This document shows positions 8,185 through 17,171 of a DNA stretch of 64,000 nucleotides, piece by piece (position 1 is the stretch's first letter; every line of letters starts with the position of its first letter). A model generated the notes under the pieces. The model ran no database searches. It saw only the letters and a program-made list of their open reading frames with translations, and was not told the origin of the DNA. The DNA comes from Vibrio sp. DW001 (GTDB lineage Bacteria; Pseudomonadota; Gammaproteobacteria; Enterobacterales; Vibrionaceae), in contig NZ_CP091975.1 in assembly GCF_029016285.1 (NCBI RefSeq), forward strand, positions 1,798,001-1,862,000, given 5' to 3'. The translations under genes and the position numbers were made by a program.

Positions 8185-9066
8185 ATGAGTAACGCAGCTC
8201 AAGGTGTCATTCTTCCAGAAATTGAAGTCGTTAACGCGCTTCCTTCTTACATTGAGCAGACTGAGTCTGATCAGTTATATGTGTCATTAGCCGATTTGAT
8301 TATGGAGAAGGTTTTTTATCACCCATCTATCGATCAGGCATCGTTGTCTGAAGCAGACACGGCAACCTTACAAGCGATACTTAATGGTCAAACTGTTGCG
8401 GAACATTTTGTATCAACACTGTACTCTGCCATTAGAGATTCTATTACACCAAGCCACAAAATTATCCGCGTTTGCTTGAGTAACAGCGACAGTTATGCCT
8501 TTAATGCACTGTTGGGTGGACAATGTGAAACAAACGAAGTAAACCCTGCAATGGGGCTTCGTGGTGTAGGTCGTTACGCATCGGAATTATATGGTTCATC
8601 GTTCGCGTTAGAATGCCAAATAGTGAAACAACTTCGTGCTGAAGGACTTAACGTCGAGGTTGTTGTGCCATTTGTTAGAACCTTGAGCGATGCAGCAACG
8701 ATTATCGATAAACTTGCGGAGCAAGGATTACCTAGAGGCTTAAATGGTCTCAAACTACTTTATTCTTGTGACGTACCATCGTCTATCCTTCTTGCTGAAA
8801 AAATACTGCAATATTTTGATGGTGTGGTTATAAATGTCGAAAATCTCGCTCAATTTACACTTGGTATTGATAATAAAAATGAAGCGTTAGAGCATAGCTT
8901 TGATATTCAAAGTGAAGCGGTGTCTATTCTTATTGTTCAGATGGTTAAGCTTGTAAATAAAGCCAAGAAACCTTATTTGGTTTTATGTCCTGCGTTAGCA
9001 TCAACCCCCATCTTGCAAGAAACACTAATAGAACTTAAGAACATGAAAGTGGTTGTTACAAGCTAA
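8185..9066 (+). CDS. orphan C-terminal PEP-utilising domain resembling PEP synthase, probably inactive
   Basis: A 293-residue protein whose second half aligns with the PEP/pyruvate-binding barrel at the end of PpsA: NPAMGLRGVGRYASE, FALECQIVKQLR, VPFVRTLSDA, LPRGLNGLKLLYSCDVPSS, ILQYFDGVVINVENLAQFTLGID and LVLCPALAS. The ATP-grasp and phosphohistidine domains are absent. Metal and substrate motifs are altered: the family's MCEIPSN reads SCDVPSS and GSNDMTQ reads NVENLAQ, although a Cys is kept near the end. The first 100 residues are unrelated to PpsA as far as I can tell. It therefore cannot make PEP by the known mechanism; a binding, scaffold or regulatory role is possible. It has a good start (GGAGTAGTA upstream) and intact frame, and is divergent from the PEP-consuming DAHP synthase. 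Confidence 0.75.
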   Translation: MSNAAQGVILPEIEVVNALPSYIEQTESDQLYVSLADLIMEKVFYHPSIDQASLSEADTATLQAILNGQTVAEHFVSTLYSAIRDSITPSHKIIRVCLSNSDSYAFNALLGGQCETNEVNPAMGLRGVGRYASELYGSSFALECQIVKQLRAEGLNVEVVVPFVRTLSDAATIIDKLAEQGLPRGLNGLKLLYSCDVPSSILLAEKILQYFDGVVINVENLAQFTLGIDNKNEALEHSFDIQSEAVSILIVQMVKLVNKAKKPYLVLCPALASTPILQETLIELKNMKVVVTS

Positions 9067-9113
9067 TACCCAATGTAGTTATCATTTTGTTAACATTAAT
9101 TTGACATTTATAG

Positions 9114-9158
9114 AGGCGCCCGATTAACTGGTCCAATCAGTTAATCAATACGGCGCCT
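9114..9158. promoter_or_regulatory. nested inverted repeat directly before the DUF4442 start codon
   Basis: Outer arms AGGCGCC (9114-9120) and GGCGCCT (9152-9158) enclose a perfect 9-bp inner repeat GATTAACTG (9122-9130) / CAGTTAATC (9138-9146). The next ATG is at 9161. A -35-like TTGACA at 9101-9106 would place the -10 inside the inner repeat, so it may be an operator, a terminator of the upstream gene or a translation-control hairpin. Confidence 0.55.
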
Positions 9159-9160
9159 TT

Positions 9161-9637
9161 ATGTTATCTCCTCTAGCGAAAGCAAATCTTTACCTTAATC
9201 TCTTCGCCTTTACCAAAGTTCCTTTAATTTGGATATGTAGACCTAAGATACTCGAAATGGATGAAGAGAAAGTCATTGTTAAAATCCCATTAAGACGTAA
9301 AACAAAAAATCATCTAAATAGCATGTATTTCGGCGTATTAGCCGTTGGTGCTGATGTTGCAGGTGGTTTTCTCGCAATGAGTAAGGCACAAGAGAGTGGA
9401 AAAAAAATCTCGTTGGCTTTTAAAGAGGTAGAAGGTCAGTTTCTAAAACGACCAGAAGCGGATGTTATTTTCACATGTGAAGACGGAAAGTTAATCGATG
9501 ACATGTTAGACGAGGCAATTAGTACTGGTGAGAGAGTCAATAAGTCGGTGAAAATTGTCGCTACGTGTCCATCAATTGGTGGTAATGACCCGATGGCAAT
9601 TTTTAGTCTGACCTTGTCTATAAAAGTAGTGGGGTAG
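9161..9637 (+). CDS. DUF4442 hotdog-fold protein (thioesterase-like)
   Basis: A 158-residue protein with the DUF4442 pattern: an N-terminal helix (LAKANLYLNLFAFTKVPLIWICRP), the segment KVIVKIPLRRKTKNHLNSMYFGVLAVGADVAGGFLAM and a second beta-rich half. DUF4442 proteins share the hotdog fold of acyl-CoA thioesterases, and NxxxxHxxG-type active-site motifs sit where NHLNSMYFG is seen, so an acyl-thioester substrate is plausible but unproven. The start at 9161 is needed to include the conserved first helix, yet no Shine-Dalgarno sequence is visible because a GC-rich inverted repeat occupies the position. That hints at leaderless or structure-controlled translation. It sits alone between the PEP-synthase-like gene and cvfB. 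Confidence 0.72.
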   Translation: MLSPLAKANLYLNLFAFTKVPLIWICRPKILEMDEEKVIVKIPLRRKTKNHLNSMYFGVLAVGADVAGGFLAMSKAQESGKKISLAFKEVEGQFLKRPEADVIFTCEDGKLIDDMLDEAISTGERVNKSVKIVATCPSIGGNDPMAIFSLTLSIKVVG

Positions 9638-9753
9638 AGTTGAGACCGGAATTTATTTTGGTTACGGATGGGTAAAATCGATATTAGATTTTAATAACAA
9701 CAGAAAGTTAGATAGCGTATAATCCCGAGCTCATTAAGAATGGGAACAGATTC

Positions 9754-10593
9754 ATGATTAAAGTTGGTCAAATAAACGAGCTAGAAGTAGTAAAAATTGA
9801 AAGTTTCGGTCTATTTCTAGATGCAGATGATTACGGCAGTGTGATGTTGCCAAAACGTCAAGCACCTGAGGGACTCGAGGTTGGCCAGCGTGTAGAAGTA
9901 TTTTTATTCTTCGATTCAGAGAGCCAGTTAACCGCGACAACCGAAACCCCAATAGCACAAGTGGGCGAGTTTGGTTTGATGTCTGTTGTGGGGGTTAACA
10001 ATACAGGGGCATTTGTTGATTGGGGCATAGAGAAGAAAGATCTTCTGGTTCCTTTCAGCGAACAGCGTGCTCGATTTAACGAAGGACAGAATATCCTCGT
10101 TTACGTGTATCGAGATAAAGCATCGGGTCGAATTGTTGGTACAACAAAGTTCAACAAGATATTAGATCAAACACCCTCTAGTTACACGCTCAATCAGCAG
10201 GTAGATATCATCATCGCAGAGCGCAGTGACCTAGGTTACAAAGCCATTGTCAACGGTACCCACTGGGGAATGATTTTTCCTTCTGAAGTGTTCGGAAAGG
10301 TCTTTATTGGCAAGCGCCTTAAAGGCTTTATTAAGAATGTCAGAGAAGATGGTAAAATCGATCTGTCATTTCAGAAGATTGGTATCGCTAAAATGGATGA
10401 CCTGAGTGAAAAAATTATCGATTTGTTGAAAAAGAAAGAAGGGTATTTACCTTTGAATGACAAGTCGACACCTGACGCTATTTTTTCTGTTTTTCGTACC
10501 AGTAAAGGAACCTTCAAAAAGAGCATTGGTGGTTTATACAAAAAAGGCATTATTACTATCGAACAAGAAGGCATTCGTCTTGTAGACGAGTAG
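9754..10593 (+). CDS. cvfB: CvfB-type S1 RNA-binding protein
   Basis: A 279-residue cytoplasmic protein made of consecutive S1-like OB folds and a C-terminal winged helix, as in CvfB (YitL) of Firmicutes, where it affects virulence-factor expression. Visible elements are the first S1 half (INELEVVKIESFGLFLDAD), a second S1 repeat (VGVNNTGAFVDWGIEKKDLLVP), a third (DLGYKAIVNGTHWGMIFPSEVF ... GKIDLSFQK) and the winged-helix end (FRTSKGTFKKSIGGLYKKGII). RNA binding is the likely activity; targets are unknown. The ATG at 9754 follows GGGAACAGATTC. It ends before a strong bidirectional terminator shared with rsmF. Confidence 0.85.
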   Translation: MIKVGQINELEVVKIESFGLFLDADDYGSVMLPKRQAPEGLEVGQRVEVFLFFDSESQLTATTETPIAQVGEFGLMSVVGVNNTGAFVDWGIEKKDLLVPFSEQRARFNEGQNILVYVYRDKASGRIVGTTKFNKILDQTPSSYTLNQQVDIIIAERSDLGYKAIVNGTHWGMIFPSEVFGKVFIGKRLKGFIKNVREDGKIDLSFQKIGIAKMDDLSEKIIDLLKKKEGYLPLNDKSTPDAIFSVFRTSKGTFKKSIGGLYKKGIITIEQEGIRLVDE

Positions 10594-10635
10594 TTTCAAA
10601 TCAGATAGTGTATTTTTGCTATTGGTTATTCGTTG

Positions 10636-10669
10636 AAAAAGCCCGGATTCACTAGAATCTGGGCTTTTT
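10636..10669. terminator. bidirectional terminator between cvfB and rsmF
   Basis: AAAAAGCCC and GGGCTTTTT arms, extended by ATTC/GAAT closer to the loop, stand between convergent genes, with an A-tract on one side and a T-tract on the other. Confidence 0.87.
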
Positions 10670-10688
10670 GCTTTTGTTACTTTGTCGA

Positions 10689-12116
10689 TTAGAACAGATT
10701 GCCATCGCGAACCAATTCTCGAGGTAAGCCATTTTTGATTCTAGTACCCACCCATTTACCAAGACCAATAACATCGTTATTGAATGTCATTATTACTCCA
10801 CCGGTTCCTGTTAACCCTTCCGGTCGCACATCTCTACCCATGTACCATTCTCGAGCGTCTTCGACAGACAGAGCAACTGTGGCAGCTTCGTTGCCTGTGG
10901 CTAAAGCGATGACTGCTTCATGTTGCCAACGGTAACCTTTCTTATGAGACTCCGCCAGTTTTATCCCCATACGATCGAAGCGAATCTGGCCGATCATCGA
11001 TTCTAGCGCGATTGGGAATAACCAGACCTCTTTGTCACGAGTCCATATTTGACCATTGTCAGGAAGACGAATGCCAAGTGTTTCAAAGAATGATTGTGTG
11101 ACGGTGTCACCTGTAGTTTTGTCTGCTTTAATAAAGGGAAACTTACCCAATCGTTTTTTGACCGTAGGGGCTTCTACTGAACCAAGTTTGCGCATTTTAG
11201 CAACAAAAAAACCTTCACTATCAAATATTTGAGGGAATATATGCAAGAAACCATCTTCGGTTATTGCTTGTTCTGCATTAGGGAATAGATCGCTTAACGG
11301 TTCAAAAGCCACTTTATCGGGAAAGGTGTTAAATAGATGATGACAGACTTGTTGATTCTCTTCTAAATTGAGAGTACACGTAGAATAAACCAGAACACCG
11401 CCCGGTTTTAAGGCGTGAAAAGCACTTTCAATGAGGTCTTTTTGAGTAGCCGCGATTTCGTTTACCGAGTCTTTACTCCAGTTATTCATCGCATCAGCGT
11501 CTTTACGAATCGTACCCTCACCGGAACAGGGGGCATCGAGCAGTATTGCATCAAACTTTTCAGGTAACCATCCACCAAACACACGACCATCGAAGTTGGT
11601 TAAGGCAACGTTTCTTACACCACACCGCTGGATATTTGAATACAATCCTTTTATTCGACTTGCAGAGAACTCATTGGCAACCAAAGCGCCTTTATTGTCC
11701 ATCGCCGCTGCTATTTGTGTGGTCTTTGAACCTGGCGCTGCGGCGACATCTAAAACTGTTTCAAGCGCGCTGTTTTGGTCGTTCAATAGTGCCGTTACTG
11801 GCATCATCGAGCTTGCCTCTTGAATATAAAATAGCCCAGACATATGCTCTGCAGTATTACCTAAAGGCTTCTTGTCTGATTTGTCTCTTTCAATCCAAAA
11901 GCCAGTATCGCACCACGGTACAGGAATAAGTGTCCATCCTTTATCCTTTGCACGTTGTAGAAATGCCTCAACGGATATCTTTAACGTATTGACGCGAATG
12001 CTTCTGCGTAAAGGACGTTTACACGCTGCAACAAAATCGTCCATATTAAGACGAGACGGCATGATTGATTCGATTTGAGTTAGAAACGCTTGCGGCAGTT
12101 TGATATTAGCGTGCAC
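10689..12116 (-). CDS. rsmF: 16S rRNA (cytosine-1407-C5)-methyltransferase RsmF
   Basis: Methylates C1407 of 16S rRNA in the assembled 30S subunit using S-adenosylmethionine. The 475 residues match E. coli RsmF (YebU) along the whole length: [14 protein letters not shown] near the N-terminus, SAM site [24 protein letters not shown], and the two RNA m5C methyltransferase cysteines, Cys197 in DAPCSGEGT and Cys247 in STCTLN. The C-terminal PUA-like part ends [11 protein letters not shown]. The neighbours letB and letA upstream reproduce the E. coli order yebS-yebT-yebU, although here 263 bases separate letB from rsmF. The coding sequence contains a perfect matS site at 11098-11110. Confidence 0.95.
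   Translation of the reverse strand: MHANIKLPQAFLTQIESIMPSRLNMDDFVAACKRPLRRSIRVNTLKISVEAFLQRAKDKGWTLIPVPWCDTGFWIERDKSDKKPLGNTAEHMSGLFYIQEASSMMPVTALLNDQNSALETVLDVAAAPGSKTTQIAAAMDNKGALVANEFSASRIKGLYSNIQRCGVRNVALTNFDGRVFGGWLPEKFDAILLDAPCSGEGTIRKDADAMNNWSKDSVNEIAATQKDLIESAFHALKPGGVLVYSTCTLNLEENQQVCHHLFNTFPDKVAFEPLSDLFPNAEQAITEDGFLHIFPQIFDSEGFFVAKMRKLGSVEAPTVKKRLGKFPFIKADKTTGDTVTQSFFETLGIRLPDNGQIWTRDKEVWLFPIALESMIGQIRFDRMGIKLAESHKKGYRWQHEAVIALATGNEAATVALSVEDAREWYMGRDVRPEGLTGTGGVIMTFNNDVIGLGKWVGTRIKNGLPRELVRDGNLF
11098..11110. promoter_or_regulatory. matS site (MatP binding site) inside rsmF
   Basis: GTGACGGTGTCAC fits the consensus GTGACRNYGTCAC at every defined position. MatP binds matS sites only in the terminus macrodomain, and matP itself is encoded at 40141-40590. 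It is the only perfect match I found in the window. Confidence 0.8.
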
Positions 12117-12302
12117 AGATAATACTCGGTGATTTTATTATGGGGGGCAATTCTAACGAATGTTTTACACATATGAAAACAAAAAGCGTCCTTTGTTCTT
12201 AATGTTATTTATTTAGTGTCGACGGAACCTCGTCATTGGTGACTATACGACGTAATCTCTAGTCAGACACCATCCAGTGCGGTAAAGAGAGCTATTTATA
12301 AT

Positions 12303-12354
12303 GATTAGCACCGTTTTTCGTTTACTGAAAAATCGATAAAACGATGCTATTAAT
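12303..12354 (-). repeat. imperfect inverted repeat between letB and rsmF
   Basis: GATTAGCACCGTTTTTCG (12303-12320) pairs imperfectly with CGATAAAACGATGCTATTAAT (12334-12354). It begins about 25 bases beyond the letB stop codon in the direction of transcription, so it may act as a weak terminator or processing site within the letAB-rsmF unit. Confidence 0.45.
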
Positions 12355-12379
12355 TCTCTCTATCCTAACTAGGCGATGG

Positions 12380-15037
12380 TTATTGTCGTGGTTTAGGTAT
12401 CGCAGTGCGCCACTCTCTCCATTCAGGTTGTAACGCTGGGTGTAAGATAAAAGTGTGGTCAGGTTTCGCTATGGGTAAGATATTTTGCTTATCTGGTGTA
12501 GCGAATGCGATGCCACCTCGCAGTAGGTTATCAAACGTACCTGCCTTTATTTGAGCACCAGACAAGCCGATAGAAATATCCACACCTGATACATTCCAAA
12601 ATACGCTATTTTCCCTGATTAGGTAGGCGTATTTAGGTTGAATTTTAATCGTTGAAACGACTCTATCAGCAAATGTGCCTAGGTCAATATTCGTCACTTT
12701 TCCCACTTCTATATCACGGTAGAGGATAGGGGTACCAATGCTTACCGAGTTTCGATGTTCGCTCTGCAATGTGAAGTTGATTCCTAACGTGTTTTCTGGT
12801 GTTTCGTTTAAGTCAAAAAGGGTGCTTTTTTTACCTTTTCCTGGCGCTACACCGATATAGGCACTGAGTAAACTATCTAAATTTTGGACGCCATTTAGCC
12901 CAATCTCTGGAGACACAAGCCAAAAATAACTTCCCTCCAAGGCTATTTTATCCGCATATTCAGGATAGATTCGAGCCTGTATTTCGGTCTGCTTTTTGTC
13001 GAAATTTGGGATCAGTAATTCTACTTGTCCTACTTGCACACCTTGAAACTTAATCGCAGATCCTTTGCTAACGGTTACCTTGCTAGAGCTTATAAGTGAG
13101 ATAGTTTTACCATATCGTCTAGCGTGATTAAAGTCGTCATATAGGCGCCAGTATTTACCCAGTTTATTTTCTACTCCGGCTAAGTTATCAAAAGCAATAC
13201 CACCTTGTAAGAGTGTTTTTAATGGGGCTGCCTTAATTTTCACCCCAGTCAAACTTGCGTCAATATCAACACCAGATCGATTCCAAAAAACCGTACTTTT
13301 TGTCAAAAGATGTTTATAACGATTCTCTATTTGAATCGCAATCTTCACACCACCATCCGTTAACGAATAGTCGTCTACTTTACCTACCTGCAGGTTTCGG
13401 TAGAGCAGAGGGCTTCCTTTGGAGATAGAAGGGAGTTCGTTAGCAAATAGAGTGAGCTTCTGTGTTCCAGAACGGTTGTAGTTCGCGAGTTCGGCGAGTG
13501 ATTTACTCGCAAAGAGTCGATAGTCACTGTTCGCTTTTTCGTCCCCTTCGCTGATGAAACTGATTGAACCAGTTAATAGTTGCTTCGCAGGTGGTACGGT
13601 GATGCTTAAACCGGATTCCGTTAGTTCAGCCGTCGCACTTCCGGAGACAAAGAACCGATTCTGAGAACGTATCAAATCGCCATATCTATTATCGATTAGT
13701 GCGCTGAATATGACCTGATCATCGACTAATCTGGTTTCATTTATTGAGCCGACGGCGAAACCGCGGTAAAGGATTTCTATTCCAGCGTCGAGACCATAAG
13801 AATTTTCTGATGTTAATGATATCGCGATCGAACGTTGTTTCTCTTTGAGTAAGTCATCTTTGCGTACCGCGGTAAAGTTGCGCGTTTGCACACCTGTTCC
13901 AGGAATCAGAGTGAGAAAATTTCCCGTCACCAAGTTGGATAGGTTTTCGACGCCAGTGAGAGAGAGTTTAGGTTCCTCTAACATAAAACGAGTCCCCCCG
14001 TTTAACGTATCGCTGAAAGCGGGTTGAATGGCGGCGGAAGCCACAATACTTGCTCGTCCTTCGCTCAGCGATAAGTCGGTGATCTGTCCAATCTCTAAAC
14101 CGCGATACATAATAGGTGCGCCGCCAATACTGATTTTATTCCCGTCTGGTAGGGTTATCTTAATGGGAATGCCGCGACCTGCCGTCTTTAAGTCAGGGTA
14201 CAAATTAAACTGCGACTTCTCTTTTATCGGTTCTCCACCATCTGGAGAATCGACCGCTATCGCACCCGTTAAAAGCGCGCTCAGGCTTTCAAACTGAACA
14301 TCAATTCCATGGAATCCTATCTGAGCACCTGCACCACTAACATTCCAAAATCGACTTTTATCCGTAATAATATGGGAAAACTCGTTCTTTATGTACGCTC
14401 GAATTAAGACGTTTTTAGAATCGTCATCTAGTTTGTAGCTATACACTTCACCGATCGGTATTTTTCGATATACGATCTGTGAGCCAATAGAGATTGAACC
14501 TAGATTTTCAGAACGGAGAGTAATATTTAATCCTTGCTTCGCTTGTAGATCTGCAGGGCGGTCGGTCAATGCTGTATATTTTTTAGGGAACTCGTCATCG
14601 TCGCCATCGTTTTGTATGTTATCCCCAGGTTGAATAGCGATATAGTTGCCGGACACGAGGGCATCCAATCCTGAAATACCTGAGATACTCGCGGTCGGCT
14701 TTACGAGCCAAAATCGAGTGTTTTTACCTAATAACTTGGTCGCCTGAGGATAAATATCGGCGTCTACGTAAATATTTTCAAGTTTTGATGACAGAGAGAT
14801 ATCACGAACTATTCCCACCTCGAGACCTTGGTATTGGATAGTCGTGCGGCCTGCAATTAACCCTTGAGCATCAGAGAAATATATCTGGATTCGTTGGCCT
14901 GCGTCATTGATTGCATTTATTACCAGCCAGCTCGCTAATGCTAAAGTAACTAAAGGCAAGATCCAAAGAGGTGAAACCCCGAAGTCTCTTTTAACGTTTG
15001 GTTTATAAGTTGTCGGTGTTGATTCGGAATTACTCAT
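12380..15037 (-). CDS. letB: LetB (YebT), seven-MCE-domain periplasm-spanning lipid transport tunnel
   Basis: An 885-residue protein with one N-terminal membrane helix (about residues 22-42, SPLWILPLVTLALASWLVI) followed by seven MCE domains. I can count seven copies of the core pattern (a strand, then a G-x-x-I-x-Y-x-G/K-x-x-V/I-G-x-V turn): IQYQGLEVGIV, IVYRKIPIGEV, IMYRGLEIGQI, ILYRGFAVGSI, LLYRNLQVGKV, IKFQGVQVGQV and ILYRDIEVGKV. E. coli LetB also has seven, stacked as hexameric rings forming a hydrophobic channel for lipids between inner and outer membrane. The start is 7 bases after the letA stop codon with GGGAAGGTTAAG as the ribosome site, so the pair is one operon. Confidence 0.93.
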   Translation of the reverse strand: MSNSESTPTTYKPNVKRDFGVSPLWILPLVTLALASWLVINAINDAGQRIQIYFSDAQGLIAGRTTIQYQGLEVGIVRDISLSSKLENIYVDADIYPQATKLLGKNTRFWLVKPTASISGISGLDALVSGNYIAIQPGDNIQNDGDDDEFPKKYTALTDRPADLQAKQGLNITLRSENLGSISIGSQIVYRKIPIGEVYSYKLDDDSKNVLIRAYIKNEFSHIITDKSRFWNVSGAGAQIGFHGIDVQFESLSALLTGAIAVDSPDGGEPIKEKSQFNLYPDLKTAGRGIPIKITLPDGNKISIGGAPIMYRGLEIGQITDLSLSEGRASIVASAAIQPAFSDTLNGGTRFMLEEPKLSLTGVENLSNLVTGNFLTLIPGTGVQTRNFTAVRKDDLLKEKQRSIAISLTSENSYGLDAGIEILYRGFAVGSINETRLVDDQVIFSALIDNRYGDLIRSQNRFFVSGSATAELTESGLSITVPPAKQLLTGSISFISEGDEKANSDYRLFASKSLAELANYNRSGTQKLTLFANELPSISKGSPLLYRNLQVGKVDDYSLTDGGVKIAIQIENRYKHLLTKSTVFWNRSGVDIDASLTGVKIKAAPLKTLLQGGIAFDNLAGVENKLGKYWRLYDDFNHARRYGKTISLISSSKVTVSKGSAIKFQGVQVGQVELLIPNFDKKQTEIQARIYPEYADKIALEGSYFWLVSPEIGLNGVQNLDSLLSAYIGVAPGKGKKSTLFDLNETPENTLGINFTLQSEHRNSVSIGTPILYRDIEVGKVTNIDLGTFADRVVSTIKIQPKYAYLIRENSVFWNVSGVDISIGLSGAQIKAGTFDNLLRGGIAFATPDKQNILPIAKPDHTFILHPALQPEWREWRTAIPKPRQ

Positions 15038-15044
15038 TGATTAC

Positions 15045-16349
15045 TTAACCTTCCCTGTCAGTGACGTTTGGATTCAATTCGGGGTTGTGTTTTATCGGAA
15101 AATCTTCATCTTGTCGAGCTGACGAAGTAGGGACTTTGTCCCATATCAATCTTGGGTCGAAACTATCGGTGGCCAACATCGTCAATACAACGACGACACC
15201 AAATGCGACAGCTCCAAACCCTGGTGTGAAATTAAGTATTTGTCCTCTATCCACTAATGTCATCATTATTGATATTACAAAGAGGTCCATTACGGACCAC
15301 TTTCCTATCCACTTAACAACGAAATATATAAACATTCTCTGTTTTTTTAGGATTTTTTGCTTGAACTGGATACTGAGTAGTATGTAACCCAAACCAACGA
15401 TCTTTGCCACCGGTACGACAATACTCGCAACAAAAATAACCAGTGCGATCCCATACTTGTCGGTCACGATAAGATAAGCAATACCAGAAAAAATAGTATC
15501 TTCAATTCTCTGACCATTATTAAAAAGAATGGATATAGGAAGGATATTTGCAGGAAATATAAACGCTGATGCGGCAATAAGAAGTGCCCATGTTTTCTGA
15601 ATCGAGTTAGGTTTTCGGTGATGTAAGGTGGTGTGACAACGCTGACAATGCTTCGAAAAAGGTTGAGACAAATGACAATGGCCGCAATGTATGGTTTTAT
15701 TTTTAAAGCTGAAATCAGATTCTTTATACCAAGCCTCCCAATAATGCCGCACGTTCACCCTTGAGATCAACATCAATGAAAACAGCTGCAACAAAATAAT
15801 GCCATATAAACCAATGCCTACGAAGATGTCTGAATAGTCTTGTAGCTTGAAACATGAAATGGCGACGCTGACTAGAAATACATCCAACATCATCCACTGC
15901 TTTAGAAATTGAATAACCAACAAAGCGTACTTTAAAGAGGCGAACCATCGATATCTGAGCGCAATATGAGTCAATATAACACTTAGGCTTACTAATAAGG
16001 GCGCGATGGAGCTACAAAATAGAATAAGCAAACCCAAGCCAACAAATCCTTCTTGCATTAGGGTAAGCGTTCCAGAAGGAAGGGTGGCGGGTATCATCAC
16101 ACCTATCAAACGAATGCTTATAAACGGAAAAAAATGCGAGGGAATAAATAGTAAAAGACAAGTAACAGCAATAGCAAGGTTACCAATTAAGAGTTGTGTG
16201 CCACCTTTATAAAGCTTCATATTACATCGAGGACAATAGGCGCTTTTACCAACGGAGACGTTTTCTACTGCGACAGGCAACTCACAGCCTTTGCAGATGC
16301 GTATTTTTGTAGAACTTTGCTTGTTGCTAGTTAAACCTTCCGCATCCAT
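15045..16349 (-). CDS. letA: LetA (YebS), PqiA-family inner-membrane partner of LetB
   Basis: A 434-residue inner-membrane protein of the PqiA family, with two repeated modules, each a zinc-ribbon followed by about four helices. The first ribbon is CKGCELP...CPRCNMKL (about residues 19-45) and the second HCGHCHLS...HCQRCHTTL (about 220-240). Helical segments follow each ribbon (TQLLIGNLAIAVTCLLLF; TWALLIAASAFIFPANILP). In E. coli LetA associates with the LetB tunnel and is thought to load lipids into it. The ATG at 16349 has only a moderate ribosome site (GAACAGAAG). It is divergent from msrC, the same arrangement as yebR/yebS in E. coli. Confidence 0.92.
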   Translation of the reverse strand: MDAEGLTSNKQSSTKIRICKGCELPVAVENVSVGKSAYCPRCNMKLYKGGTQLLIGNLAIAVTCLLLFIPSHFFPFISIRLIGVMIPATLPSGTLTLMQEGFVGLGLLILFCSSIAPLLVSLSVILTHIALRYRWFASLKYALLVIQFLKQWMMLDVFLVSVAISCFKLQDYSDIFVGIGLYGIILLQLFSLMLISRVNVRHYWEAWYKESDFSFKNKTIHCGHCHLSQPFSKHCQRCHTTLHHRKPNSIQKTWALLIAASAFIFPANILPISILFNNGQRIEDTIFSGIAYLIVTDKYGIALVIFVASIVVPVAKIVGLGYILLSIQFKQKILKKQRMFIYFVVKWIGKWSVMDLFVISIMMTLVDRGQILNFTPGFGAVAFGVVVVLTMLATDSFDPRLIWDKVPTSSARQDEDFPIKHNPELNPNVTDREG

Positions 16350-16597
16350 CTTCTGTTCGTCTCTAATCCTTTGGTTAACTGTGTATTACTTTGGTTATAA
16401 ATGACATTTTAAATTACTAGCCATAACTAATTGTTATTTGTAAGCTCAGTTGTTGCTATGTATGGTAACAAAAATAATTTCTCGCTTAAACAAGCTGATA
16501 GGCTGTTAAGTATGAACATTACATAGTAATTTGCTAGATTACGAGTAATCATAGTCAAAATAACGAAACATTATATTGTAAAGTGGTAAACCTAAGT

Positions 16598-17071
16598 ATG
16601 GAATTAAGTAATTATCAAACGTTAACAAAGCAAGCAATCGCGATAATAGAGTCTGAAAAGAACTTGATTGCTAACCTTTCTAACATCAGTGCATTGTTGA
16701 ATATGGAGTTGCCAGAAATAAACTGGGTTGGATTCTATTTGATGGACGACACTGAATTGGTGCTCGGTCCATTTCAAGGTAAACCTGCCTGTGTCCGAAT
16801 TCCAGTAGGTCGAGGAGTGTGTGGAACGGCAGTGGCAACGAATACCGTACAACGAATAGAAAATGTTCATGATTTTGAAGGTCATATTGCTTGTGACGCA
16901 GAAAGTGAGTCAGAGTTGGTTATTCCTTTTTCGATCTCTGGTAAGCTTGCGGGCGTTTTAGATATCGATAGTCCTATTCCGTCGCGTTTTAGCGAAATTG
17001 ATCAACAAGGACTGACTGTTTTGATGGCTGAAGTGCAAAAGGTGCTTAATTCACAGGCGAACGAGACATAA
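16598..17071 (+). CDS. msrC: free methionine-(R)-sulfoxide reductase, GAF type
   Basis: Reduces free methionine R-sulfoxide in the cytoplasm, an oxidative-damage repair step using thioredoxin. The 157-residue protein is a single GAF domain. The three conserved cysteines are visible as Cys65 (KPACVRIP), Cys75 (GRGVCGTA) and Cys99 (HIACDAE), with the same 10 and 24 residue spacing as in E. coli MsrC (YebR). I prefer the ATG at 16598 over a GTG at 16583 because the E. coli alignment begins there; the ribosome site is weak for both. It stands ahead of proQ and prc and opposite letA, matching the E. coli neighbourhood. Confidence 0.92.
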   Translation: MELSNYQTLTKQAIAIIESEKNLIANLSNISALLNMELPEINWVGFYLMDDTELVLGPFQGKPACVRIPVGRGVCGTAVATNTVQRIENVHDFEGHIACDAESESELVIPFSISGKLAGVLDIDSPIPSRFSEIDQQGLTVLMAEVQKVLNSQANET

Positions 17072-17171
17072 AAAGTCAATTGCCTGTGGTTTTTCATTAG
17101 CATCTCTTTATAATAGCGCAAATATTTGTCAGATTTAGTTCGCGGGAAGGCCGCTCCAACCAGGAAACCTC

